Positions 54,703-64,000 of a DNA stretch of 64,000 bases are shown piece after piece. A model generated the notes under the pieces. That model made no database searches, was not told the origin of the DNA, and worked only from the letters and a program-made list of their open reading frames with translations. Location: positions 26,462,558 to 26,526,557 of the forward strand of contig NC_030388.2 in assembly GCF_001625215.2 (NCBI RefSeq). The letters run 5' to 3'. A program made the position numbers and the translations under genes. Within the stretch, counting starts at the first letter, position 1; every line of letters begins with the position of its first letter. The stretch is from Daucus carota subsp. sativus. Its lineage: Eukaryota > Streptophyta > Magnoliopsida > Apiales > Apiaceae.

Positions 54703-55785
54703 TCACTCTTGTGATTCAAACCCCTCAAGGGAGACAAGGCTCTCAGTGAACTTGGCAACTGACTTGACATCGGTGAGATGAGCTGGGAAAGGAAGCTCCT
54801 TAGTCATTTTCTTTCTGTAGTTGTAAAATTTGTATCCAAAAAACAAATTGAGGCCAACAAAGTGTTCCGCACCCAAATAAAGATACACCTGATCCAACTC
54901 CAGATCCATTTCAAGAATGAACTTTTTAATCCACAAGCCACCTTCATCTAACATCCAAAGACTAAGATCTGATTCATCCCCGGCAGATTTATATACCATA
55001 GCGAGGGAACCTTCAAAATTCAAAATTTCAGACTTCTTTATCCTTTTCTGTTGCACGTGATTGGGGAACGGTAAAACTACAATTTCTCCAAACACATCGT
55101 TCCGCAAATCAAACGGCAATAGCCCACCCTCACCTTCCCAATACAACTTCCCACAGATATCAGGACCACAGAATCTCTTCACCGAATACCAAAAAGATAT
55201 TTTAATAGTATCCGGAATACGAATCTTTTTCCAAGTATCAGCATTTGCCGAATACAACAGTGCTTCTGGTTTACAGATCTTAACTATTAACCCTCGTAGG
55301 TCTTGGGCAATCTTTGTTACAATCCTAAGAATCTTGTAGTCGTTTCCAACGTAATCAAACCCAAACCCTAGACAAGTCACGGCACGATTTGCATAGCTGG
55401 GCACAGAAAGCATCTTATACTGTCTAGTACACGGATTCCAAATACATATACTATCACAACCTTGATTAGAAAGACAAACAAGACCATTACAAGAACGCAT
55501 GTAACGAACCTTACCCTCAAGACGTGATGGCAGTTTAAGCTCAACGGATTCTTCAACACTGTCCATTGAGAAAACCCTCCAATCATAAGAGGCTGCTTTT
55601 AGTACAGATGCTTGTTTCTTCCTGGAATTAGCAAGGTGGGCTTTAACAAACTGTGGGGTTGTTATGATGGATAGCCAGGTTTTGCACACTGATTTGCAGC
55701 GGAGAAGTGATATTACAGGAAGATAAGAAAGTATGAGGAACACCATCTCTTCTGATAAATAATTATTATATCTTTTAGTCGCCAT
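54703..55785 (-). CDS. F-box protein with FBA-type associated domain, intact copy 1
   Basis: A single exon encodes 360 residues. The F-box is at the N-terminus (YLSEEMVFLILSYLPVISLL, then CKSVCKTWLSII). The associated-interaction region follows: MRSCNGLVCLS, IWNPCTRQYK, LGFGFDYVGNDYKILR and LSLWMLDEGG. Such proteins join SKP1 and cullin 1 as substrate receptors of SCF ubiquitin ligases; the target is unknown. The stop is followed by AGTG and a GTAATC donor, implying a 3'-UTR intron. Compared with its neighbours at 58240 and 61673 the promoter lacks the TATA-bearing segment. It is one of three full-length copies, all on the minus strand. The start is the only ATG before the F-box. Confidence 0.92.
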   Translation of the reverse strand: MATKRYNNYLSEEMVFLILSYLPVISLLRCKSVCKTWLSIITTPQFVKAHLANSRKKQASVLKAASYDWRVFSMDSVEESVELKLPSRLEGKVRYMRSCNGLVCLSNQGCDSICIWNPCTRQYKMLSVPSYANRAVTCLGFGFDYVGNDYKILRIVTKIAQDLRGLIVKICKPEALLYSANADTWKKIRIPDTIKISFWYSVKRFCGPDICGKLYWEGEGGLLPFDLRNDVFGEIVVLPFPNHVQQKRIKKSEILNFEGSLAMVYKSAGDESDLSLWMLDEGGLWIKKFILEMDLELDQVYLYLGAEHFVGLNLFFGYKFYNYRKKMTKELPFPAHLTDVKSVAKFTESLVSLEGFESQE

Positions 55786-56120
55786 TGATATTAATAAATT
55801 TGAGGTGGGTGCTGCTAGAATAGGAGAGTTGGAGGCGAGGCGAGTTGCTCAGGATTGGATTCGTGTACGGCTTGTCAGGCAGTCTGAACCTACGAAGTAC
55901 GAACAGACGCCTCCCTCTATTTCTTCACATGGCGACTCGATTGCGGCAAATTCTTTTTCTTTATTAAGAAAAACGTCATCAATCTGCCTAAACAAATCTG
56001 CGGGTATAATAGTAATAATTTTTACCATAACAAGAATTTATTTCTATAAAAGTTATAAATTACTAAATATTTATGAGTTGCTCAAAATTGTTTATAGAAT
56101 AACCATATATTGAGGATAGA
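55786..56120 (-). promoter_or_regulatory. Promoter of F-box copy 1, with a deletion relative to its paralogs
   Basis: GAACAGACGCCTCCCTCTAT (from 55908) and the following 90 bp match 59446 and 62886 closely, so the promoter was duplicated with the gene. Between CTGAACC and the shared block, the other copies have about 28-30 bp including TATTTATA or TATTATATA; here only about 9 bp remain. Confidence 0.7.
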
Positions 56121-58239
56121 AAAAGGCATATGTTTATATATTTTTAATATAGAAATTATTTATTTTTTAAAATAAAATTAAGATATGTCAAATTATGTCA
56201 TAATAGAGCTATTTTTTCCAAGATAGGACTCCCGTGGAAGTCACTTAAATTTCTAAATTTTTATCTTCTTCAAGAAATATAACATATATTAAGCTATTTT
56301 TTTTTGTTTTTCCTATGCTCATATCAAAAAAATCTTTTTACAGATACGAAACTCGAATCTCTTTCCAAGAATCAGCGTTTACAGAATAGTATTACTCCAC
56401 TCTTGAGGAGTTCCAGTATAATCATGTACTACACAAATGTGTTTTCTTACCATCCGAAGAATCTTGTGGTCATTTATAATTGAATCCAAAACCGAAATTC
56501 TTAAAAAAAAAACCAACTAATTTCAACGGGGAAAAAATGTCCGAATTTACTTTTTTCTATTAAATGATAATAAAATATTTTCAAACACAGTCAAACGGTC
56601 GAGAATTGACTAGTTGAAAATACGTTATAATTAATCGGTCATAACTTAAACCTTATTATGTAATTTTCCACCGACGTATATACACACGCCACAGAAAATA
56701 AACATAAATAGAGCAGGACAGGATAATAATATGTGATAAAACTAACTATCTATTCAGTATGTGCAATGAAACTGTTTGTACATTCAGTATGAAACTTAAG
56801 AATTGCATAGTGGAAATGTATGTGTATTTTAGAGCATCACTCCATACTTCACTCTTAAATCATATTTTTAGAGAAAATGTTTTCAAATTTCACTCCAACA
56901 ATTTTCTAAATCTTTCTCAAATAATTAAGATTTAATAATTTATATTAATTTTGAGGAGGATGCTAAGAGATTATCCGAGTTGCTCTTACAAACTATGAGC
57001 TTAATTTCTTAACTTACAAATTCTTTTAAAAACAGATACAACAATGTATAACTATTATCAAAATAATGTTTGAAACTTCTACAATCTAAAATGCAAAATT
57101 AATTCATTTTTTTTAAACTTTGAGTTTAAGATTGATTTGTGATTGCACATCATATTTTTGAAATTCAAACTTTAAAAAACAGAAATTTAAATATACATTT
57201 GAAAAGACAAATTTTCAAAATAAGTTAAAAATGTAAATTTTCACATAGTTTCTCAAAAATTTATTGTTCACAACAAGTGAAACATTAATGTGATCACAAA
57301 AGTGGAGATAATAATATTATTTTATTCATCAATCTCAAAAATATCATTTTAATCACTTACCTTAAAATATATAAGCATTATCTTAAAACCTTTCGAATTT
57401 AAAAAAGAGTAAAACTACTTCAAAATTGTTAAAATTTTAAAAGTTTTGAAAAATGTTATAAATAATATCTTGTCCATAGATGGTATGGTGCTAAAAAAAA
57501 CAAAAGAGTTCACTAGTTTTGATAGCTGTAAATAACAAATCAAATTTTAAAATCTGAATATATTTTCAGAAAAATTAGAATTCATGCACACTGTTTTATT
57601 TGGTTGTGTTAGCATGAAAAAAAATGTGAAAAACTCAATAAAAAATTATTTTAGTAAAGTTATATCTTTACTTCGCTGATCAATTTAAAATTTTATGTCT
57701 AGCAAACTGGAAAACCAATTTGCTTGCTTTGGCTAGCTTTCTGAGGCCAAAAATGACAATAAAACGAATGAGAACAATTAAATCTATGAAGCTCTGAGCA
57801 ACTAATTAATTCAAGCCTACCATGAAATCCAGGGCAAACGAAAGAAAAGCAACTTTTTCCCATCCACCTAAACGTAATAATTCTTATAAGTACAAATCCA
57901 TCCATTACAAGGACGACATATATAGATATATCAAAATTTCAACTTATTTTACAACAAAGCAGTACTCAATGACAAGGCTTTAGAATAATCCCCTTGTCCC
58001 TCTACATGTACAAACATACAAAACAAACAAGCTGGTCTTGTTATAAACACATTTGCCACAAATATGATCGACTCTTCCTTTCCCTTAAATGACCCTGCAA
58101 AGGATTACAAGAATGCCAGGCTAAACACTTGATAACATTTGTAAAAAAATTAGCTCGAATTCTCGAAAAGTAAACAAACAGTAATTCTACTAAATTGAGC
58201 ATTCTTTCTTTCACATTATAAAAGTTACAGCTTACCACT
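56121..58239. other. Spacer between F-box copies, with a decayed F-box middle segment
   Basis: At about 56345-56500 the minus strand resembles the middle of the F-box genes (ATTCTTGGAAAGAGATTCG and, further on, CACAAGATTCTTCGG, matching the TWKKI...NDYKILR part), too decayed to read. 56580-57900 is AT-rich with nothing recognised. 57940-58100 corresponds to the 3'-UTR of copy 2 (second exon begins at 58093 on the minus strand). Confidence 0.5.
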
Positions 58240-59319
58240 TCACTCTTGTGATTCAAATCCCTCAAGGGAAACCAGGCTCTCAGTGAACTTGACAACTGAC
58301 TTGACATCGGGGGATGAGCTGGGGAAGGAAGGTTCTTAGTCGTTTTCTTTCTGTAGTTGTAAAATTTGTATCCAAAAAATATATTGAGGCCAAGAAACTG
58401 CTCAGCACCCAAATAAAGATATATCTTATTCAACTCCAGATCCGTTTGAAGATTGAACTTTCTAATCCACAAGCCACCATCATCTAACATCCAACGACTA
58501 AAGACTGATCCATCCCCGGCAGATTCATATACCACAGCGAGAGAACCTTCAAAATCCAAAATTTCAGACTTCTATATCCTTTTCCGTTGCCCGTAAATGG
58601 GAAACGGTAACACTACAATTTCCCCAAACACATCGTTCCGCAAATCAAACAGCAATAGCCCAGCCTCCCCTTCCAAATACAACTTCCCACTAATATCAGG
58701 ACCACAGAATCTCTTGACCGAATACCAAAAAGATCTTTTAATAGTATTCAGAATACGAATCTTTTTCCAAGTATCAGCCTTTGCGGAATACAAAAATGCT
58801 TCTGGTTTATAGATGCGAACTACAAAACCTCGTAGGTCATGGTCAACCTTTTTTACAAGCCTAAGAATCTTGTAGTCGTTTCCAACAGAATCAAACCCAA
58901 ACCCTAGACAAGTGAAGAAACGATTTGCATAGTTGGGGACAGAGAGCATCTTATACTGTCTAGTACATGGATTCCGAATACATATACTATCACAACAATC
59001 ATTAGAAAGACAAACAAGACCATTACAAGAACGCATGAAACGAACCTCACCCTCAAGACGTGATGGCTGTTTAAGCTGAACTGATTCTTCAACAGTGTCC
59101 ATGGACAAAACCCTCCAAGCATCAGAGGCTTTGAGCACAGATGCTTGTTTGTTCTTGGAATTAGCCAGGTGGGCCTCAACAAACTGTGGGCTATTTATGA
59201 TGGATAGCCAGGTTTTGCACACTGATTTGCAACGGAGAAGTGATATTACAGGAAGATAGGAAAGTATGAGGGAACACCATCTCTTCGGATAAATAACTAT
59301 TACATCTTTTAGTCGCCAT
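58240..59319 (-). pseudogene. F-box copy 2, pseudogene
   Basis: Full length and close to copies 1 and 3 but with at least three breaks. An extra C near 59270 (GTTCCCTCATAC for GTTCCTCATAC) shifts the frame inside the F-box. A TAG at 58572-58574 (KRI-stop-KSEIL, lysine in the other copies) ends the middle. A small deletion near 58308 shifts the C-terminus. Everything between is well preserved (MRSCNGLVCLS, LGFGFDSVGNDYKIL), so inactivation looks recent. The TATA box at 59419-59426 and the 3'-UTR intron signals (donor 58235, acceptor 58094) are still intact, so it may be transcribed. A sequencing or assembly error could account for one break but hardly for three. Confidence 0.88.
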
Positions 59320-59418
59320 TTGAGCCCTAGAAATGATTATGATAAATTTGTGATTTGGTGTTGCAGATAGAGGTGGTATATAAGATAGAGTTGATTCTCG
59401 TTAGGCAGGTCTGAACCC

Positions 59419-59426
59419 TATTTATA
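59419..59426 (-). promoter_or_regulatory. TATA box of F-box copy 2
   Basis: Minus-strand GGGTATAAATAGGG, about 100 bp upstream of the pseudogene's ATG at 59319. Confidence 0.7.
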
Positions 59427-59670
59427 CCCGTTGTACCCTACACAGCGAACAGACGCCTCCCTCTATTTCTTCACTTCGCGACTCTTCGAGTAAATTCCTT
59501 TTCTTTATCAAGAAAAACGTCATCAATATCTGCCTAAACAAACCTGCGGGTAAAAGTTTTATCCGCAGATTTTTGCCATAATAAGAATTTATTTCTAAAA
59601 AATTTATAATTACTAAATATTTAGTGAGTTGCTTAAAATTGTTTATTTTATAAAAATTAACCAAATATGG

Positions 59671-60430
59671 AGGATAGAAAAAGGTATATGTTTATATATA
59701 TTTTATATAGAAATAATTTAAATTTATTTCTTAAAATAAAATTAAGATATGCCAAATTATGTCATAATAGAGACATTTTTTCCAAGACAGGACTCCCGGG
59801 TAGGTCACTTACTTTTCCAAGTAATTTTTAAATTAAAGATTTTATAAATTTTTATCTTTTCAAAGAAATATAATATATATTAGACTTTCATCTAAAAAGT
59901 TTGGAATACTATTTCAATTATGAAATCAAATTATTTAAAAATATGTAGAATTTTATATAATTTGTAATTAAGATTATTCGTATCTCCTCGTAATCTATAA
60001 ACTTTATCTTGAACTGATAATTCATTAAATTATTTACACTAATTTTGGTATTAAAATGTAAAATAGGTCATATATATGTATGTATATTTTATATATTTCT
60101 AATACAGAAATAATTTTTCTTAAAATCAAATTAAGACATGCCAAAATATTATGTCATAATAGAGCTATTTTTTTTTTTTTAATATAGGACTCCCACGTAA
60201 GTCACTTACTTTTCCACATAATTCTAAAGTAATTTTTTTTTAAATTTTTATCTTTTCAAATATATTACACTTTCATCTAAAAAATATTTAAAACGTTATT
60301 TCAATTATGAAATGAAAGTATTTAAAGATAAGTGAAAATTAATATAATTTATAATTAAGAATATTTGTATCCACTCGTAATTTATAAATTTTATTTTGAA
60401 CTAATTAATTCATTGAATCATTTACATTAA
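59671..60430. repeat. Tandem duplication inside the spacer upstream of F-box copy 2
   Basis: 59671-60060 and 60064-60430 are diverged copies of one unit of about 390 bp. Both contain TTATGTCATAATAGAG, then GGACTCCC and GTCACTTACTTTTCC, and later an AAAATGTAAAATAGGTC-type end. The spacer upstream of copy 1 (56111-56330) has only one such unit. Confidence 0.7.
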
Positions 60431-61330
60431 TTTTGATACTAAAGTGTAAAATAGGTCCATATATATATATTTCTTCTTGCTCAACTAATTTATTGTGTTT
60501 TTCCTAGGCTCATACCAAAATTTTTTTAGATAATAACTCGTATCTCTTTGCAAGAAGCATTCACAGAATACAACTCCACTCTTATTTGAGGAGTTCCAAT
60601 ATAATCATGTATTATACGAATTTCTTTTTTTATCATCATAAGAATCTTGTACTCATTTACAATTGAATCGAAATCGGAATAAAATATTTTTTTTTCTATC
60701 ATTACTTAACTGATCATAATAAAATATTTTCAAACACCAGTCAAACTGTCAAAAATTGACTAATCGAAAATACATCCAATTAAACTGGCAAAAATTGACT
60801 AGTTGAAAATACATGATCGGTCACAACTCATTCCTTCTTATCTGTTGTAATGTTCGACCAGCCTATATTATATATCACCTCTGCACAGCCGATAGAAAAT
60901 AAACATAGAGCATAACATGCTTTAGGGCATAGACATGTGCATCAGAAAGATAAACAAGACCATTACAAGAATGAAAATAACGAACCATACTCTTACAGCA
61001 TGATGACAATTTGAACACTATTAACGGCCGGTGCCCTTATTTTCTCTTGCAATTAAGGTGGAATTCAACAAACTGAGGGTTTGTTATAAAGAATAGATAG
61101 GTCTTACAAACTCAAAGCTGAAGGTGATATCACAAGAAGATATGAATGTCGAATATTATATCTTCACATAAATAATAGATAGATCTTTTACTCCTTATTC
61201 AGCTGTAATGATGATGATAAAGTTGCATTTTAGGGTTTCCGTTATCGAACCCTAATATATATATATGTTGTATTTATTCTTAGAAATTCTGTAAATTATT
61301 TTAAACTTTCTTTTCAAAAAGTTTATCAAA
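60431..61330 (-). pseudogene. Decayed F-box remnant
   Basis: Two patches resemble F-box sequence in gene order on the minus strand: an N-terminal part at about 60940-61210 (the GKARSCNGLVCLS-coding stretch is recognisable as TTCTTGTAATGGTCTTGTTT) and a middle part at about 60530-60690. Stops and indels are many. It represents a fourth, old copy in the array. Confidence 0.5.
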
Positions 61331-61672
61331 GAGTTTAAAATTATTAAGAAAATTATATACAAAAATTTCAACCTATTTTACAACAAAGCAGGGTGTACTT
61401 GGTAGACTCAATGACAAGGCATTAGACTTACCCCGTTGTGCTCTCTACATTACACAAATTTACGAAACAAACAAGCTGGTCCTATTATAAACACATTTGC
61501 CGCAATTATGCTGGACTCTTCCTTTCCCAGGTACGACCCTGCAAAAGATTACAAGAATGTCAGTCTAAAAACATCTGATAACATTTGTAAAAAATGAACT
61601 CGAAAAGAAAACAAACGATAATTCTACGAAATTGAGCATTCTTTCTTTCACAATATCAAAGTTACTTACCAC
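61331..61672 (-). other. 3' UTR and 3'-UTR intron of F-box copy 3
   Basis: On the minus strand the stop TGA is followed by GTG and then donor GTAAGTAAC (61669). The acceptor CTTTTGCAG is at 61539-61547, and the second 3' exon begins GGTCGTACCTGGG at 61538. Copy 2 has the same arrangement. Confidence 0.6.
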
Positions 61673-62758
61673 TCACGCTTGTGATTCAAACCCCTCAAGA
61701 GAGACAAGGCTCTCAGTGAACTTGGCAACCGACTTGACATCGGTGAGATGAGCGGGGAAAGAAAGCTTCTTAATGGTTTTCTTTTTGTAGTTGTAAAATT
61801 TGTATCCAAAAATAAAATTAAGTCCAAAAAAGTGTTGAGGACCCAAATAAAGATACATCCGATCCAACTCTAAATCCATTTCAAGATTGAACTTTTTAAT
61901 CCACAAGCCAGCATCATCTAACATCCAAAGACTAAGGACTGATTCATTCCCGGCAGATTCATATACCATAGCCAGAGAACCTTCAAAATCCAAAATTTTG
62001 GACTTCTTTATCCTTTTCTGTTCCACGTAATCAAGAAACGGTAATACTACAAGTTCTCCAAACACATCGTTGCGCAAATCAAACGGCAATAGCCCACCCT
62101 CACCTTCCAAATACAACTTCCCACTAATATCAGGACCACAGGATCTCTTCAGCCTATTCCAAAAAGATATTCTAATAGTATCCGGAATACAAATCTTTTT
62201 CCAAGTATCAACCTTTGCGGAATACAATTGTGCTTCTGGTTTAAGGTTCATGCTGACAATAAAACCTCGTAGCTCACGGACAACCTTTGTTACAATCCAA
62301 AGAATCTTGTAGTCGTTTCCAATAGAATCAAAACCAAACCCTAGACAATGCCATACACCAAATGCATAGTTGGGCACAAAAAGCATCTTATACTGTCTAG
62401 TACACGGATTCCAGATACATATACTATCACAACCTTCATTAGAAAGACAAACAAGACCATTACAAGAACGCATGTAACCAACCTTACCCTCGAGACATGA
62501 TGGCAGTTTAAGCTCAACTGAATCTTCCACAGTGTCCATGGAGGAGAGAACCCTCCAATCATAAGAGGCTTTGAGCACAGATGCTTGTTTCTTCTTGGAA
62601 TTAGAAAGGTGGGCCTCAACAAACTGTGGGCTATTTATGATGGATAGCCAGGTTTTGCAAACTGATTTGCAGCGGAGAAGTAATATTACAGGAAGATAAG
62701 AAAGTATGAGGAACACCATCTCTTCGGATAAATAATTATTACATCTTTTACTCGCCAT
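61673..62758 (-). CDS. F-box protein with FBA-type associated domain, intact copy 3
   Basis: A single exon gives 361 residues from MASKRCNNYLSEEMVFLILS. The F-box includes LRCKSVCKTWLSIINSPQFV. The associated region keeps MRSCNGLVCLS, WNPCTRQYKML, LGFGFDSIGNDYKIL and LSLWMLDDAG; the end is SLVSLEGFESQA. It is close to copy 1 throughout. The ATG at 62758 is preferred because it aligns with the start of copies 1 and 2; the frame stays open three codons further up with no ATG. Expected role: substrate adaptor of an SCF ubiquitin ligase, target unknown. The TATA box is at 62857-62865. Confidence 0.92.
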   Translation of the reverse strand: MASKRCNNYLSEEMVFLILSYLPVILLLRCKSVCKTWLSIINSPQFVEAHLSNSKKKQASVLKASYDWRVLSSMDTVEDSVELKLPSCLEGKVGYMRSCNGLVCLSNEGCDSICIWNPCTRQYKMLFVPNYAFGVWHCLGFGFDSIGNDYKILWIVTKVVRELRGFIVSMNLKPEAQLYSAKVDTWKKICIPDTIRISFWNRLKRSCGPDISGKLYLEGEGGLLPFDLRNDVFGELVVLPFLDYVEQKRIKKSKILDFEGSLAMVYESAGNESVLSLWMLDDAGLWIKKFNLEMDLELDRMYLYLGPQHFFGLNFIFGYKFYNYKKKTIKKLSFPAHLTDVKSVAKFTESLVSLEGFESQA

Positions 62759-62856
62759 TGAGCCCAAGAAATGATTATGAAAATAATAAATTTGTGATTT
62801 GGTGCTGCAGATAGAGGTGGTAAGAAGAGGGGTGCGAGACTAGGCATTCTGAACCC

Positions 62857-62865
62857 TATTATATA
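62857..62865 (-). promoter_or_regulatory. TATA box of F-box copy 3
   Basis: Minus-strand GGGTATATAATAGGG, about 100 bp upstream of the start codon, at the same place as in copy 2. Confidence 0.7.
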
Positions 62866-64000
62866 CCCGCTGTACCCTACACAGCGAACAGACGCCTCCC
62901 TCTATTTCTTCGCTTCGCGACTCTTCGCGTAAATTCTTTTTCTTTTTCAGGAAAAACGTCATCAGTCTGCTTAAACAAATCTCCGGGTAAAATATTTTTT
63001 GCCATAATAAGAATTTATTTCTTAAAAAGTTATAAATTACTAAATATTATATTACTAAATCTGCGGGTTCAATATTCTTTTTTAGAATTTTCTTTGTATG
63101 AAAAAATATTATACTGATAATTTTATTCACAAAAATAAAAATTTCAAATAAGTGATGAAATTACTTGAAAGTACCTGAAAAAAAATTGAGAGACTAACAT
63201 ATCCACAGAATTAATAATTAATATTTGGTCACGTTTCTTTTATGAGATATATCTTTTGAAAATATGAAATAATTAGAGCATGCATCAATTCATAGTAGAA
63301 TATCTTAATGGTATTTGATAAAAAAAATGATAAAGTATTATATAAAAACAATTTTCACATTATTTTCTTGAATTAATTAAGTTCACATTAATGTGAAAAT
63401 TTAATATTAATGTTATTGATATCGAGTAAGCATTCTTTTGATTAGACAATTTCTTAAAAGAATGTCAATCCTCTAGAACACCCAACACCCTCTGAGACAA
63501 GGTTCTTTAGAAAATTAAAGTTACTAAAATTGCTGATATGTAATTAAACTCAAACTTACGGATTGCAATATCTATTTATCTATTTATATAATAATTCCTG
63601 AATGATGCCCAGTCACAAAGTCCACGTAATTCGTTAAAAGCCACGTAAATGCCACATAAAATCCAGCTCAATGGTTACTTTAAATATGTAATCTCATATT
63701 TTCAGCCTTGATTTATGCTTCCTATTCTTTGGATGTTATGACACAATTAATTCGTGTTGAATGGCTGTCATTTTTGGTATGTATCCTATTTTTTCTTTCC
63801 TTTCTTACAATCATTCCAGCTTTTATTTTTAATTGTCTTAACCAATATGTAAAGCATTGATTGTTTTTCAAAATCAAATCAATTCTTATCATCTATTTTA
63901 AAAACTCAAATTCATCGGTATCTCTCTCATCTTTTTTATTTTTCTCCTCCGGTTTCAAGTATGTTAATTGAATAATTAGTATAACTTGCAAGGGAAGTTT
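62866..64000. other. Promoter of F-box copy 3 and flank, with another F-box intron piece
   Basis: 62880-62990 is the shared promoter block. At 63455-63570 the sequence AAGAATGTCAATCCTCTAGA and what follows matches 51295-51410, which is the 3' end of the presumed 3'-UTR intron of copy 1. A further F-box unit therefore probably existed here or continues beyond the window. 63575-64000 is unrecognised. Confidence 0.5.

Noticed and set aside
63575-63680. TATTTATATAATAATTCCTG with GATGCCC, resembling a Helitron 5' end
   Set aside because: No TC start with a matching CTRR hairpin end could be found in the window.

Overview
This looks like nuclear DNA of a flowering plant, most likely a eudicot. The evidence is AT-rich intergenic DNA, GT-AG spliced genes of plant-specific families (EPFL, IQD, VAN3-binding protein, FBA-type F-box), Ty1/copia elements and many Stowaway-type MITEs. 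I cannot fix the species from the sequence; an asterid is only a guess.

Host genes, left to right: first exon of a dymeclin-like gene (minus, 1086-1275); a secreted EPFL4/5/6-type peptide (plus, 13139-13629, two exons); a LIFEGUARD/Bax-inhibitor-1-like membrane protein (plus, 21609-23705, four exons); a VAN3-binding/FORKED-like protein with DUF828 and PH domains (minus, 24734-28560, seven exons); a small EGF-like, probably GPI-anchored protein (minus, 42183-44420, six exons); an IQD calmodulin-binding protein (plus, 48952-50593, three exons); and a tandem array of F-box genes on the minus strand from about 51.2 kb to the right edge. The array holds two intact genes (54703-55785 and 61673-62758), one pseudogene (58240-59319) and several decayed pieces. 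The exon models for EPFL, LFG, VAN3-binding, EGF-like and IQD were read by eye; their phases close and give 116, 242, 438, 223 and 438 residues.

Mobile DNA fills much of the rest. At 1738-6312 lies a 4.6-kb terminal-inverted-repeat element that carries two 3' exons of a captured plant MAP kinase, exon-like pieces facing inward from both ends, and two arrays of a degenerate ATTCTATAGTAGAAT-like palindrome. This is the most unusual object in the window. There is also a short copia derivative with only a gag frame (10227-11944), a 5.5-kb copia element with near-identical LTRs but a broken polyprotein (36256-41769), a solo LTR (15048-15422), a 157-bp LINE tail with a perfect 17-bp target duplication (48009-48165), a LINE RNase H relic (about 200-652), and about ten MITEs of at least five families, some nested.

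The genes do not form a pathway; this is ordinary plant gene order with independent loci. In the F-box array each full copy has its stop codon 4 or 3 bases before a splice donor, implying an intron in the 3' untranslated region. The leftmost intact copy has lost the TATA-bearing promoter segment kept by its neighbours, including the pseudogene.

Long stretches (8.5-10.2, 28.9-34.6, 45.3-48.0 kb) hold nothing I can support beyond repeats. No rRNA, convincing tRNA or CRISPR-like array was seen.
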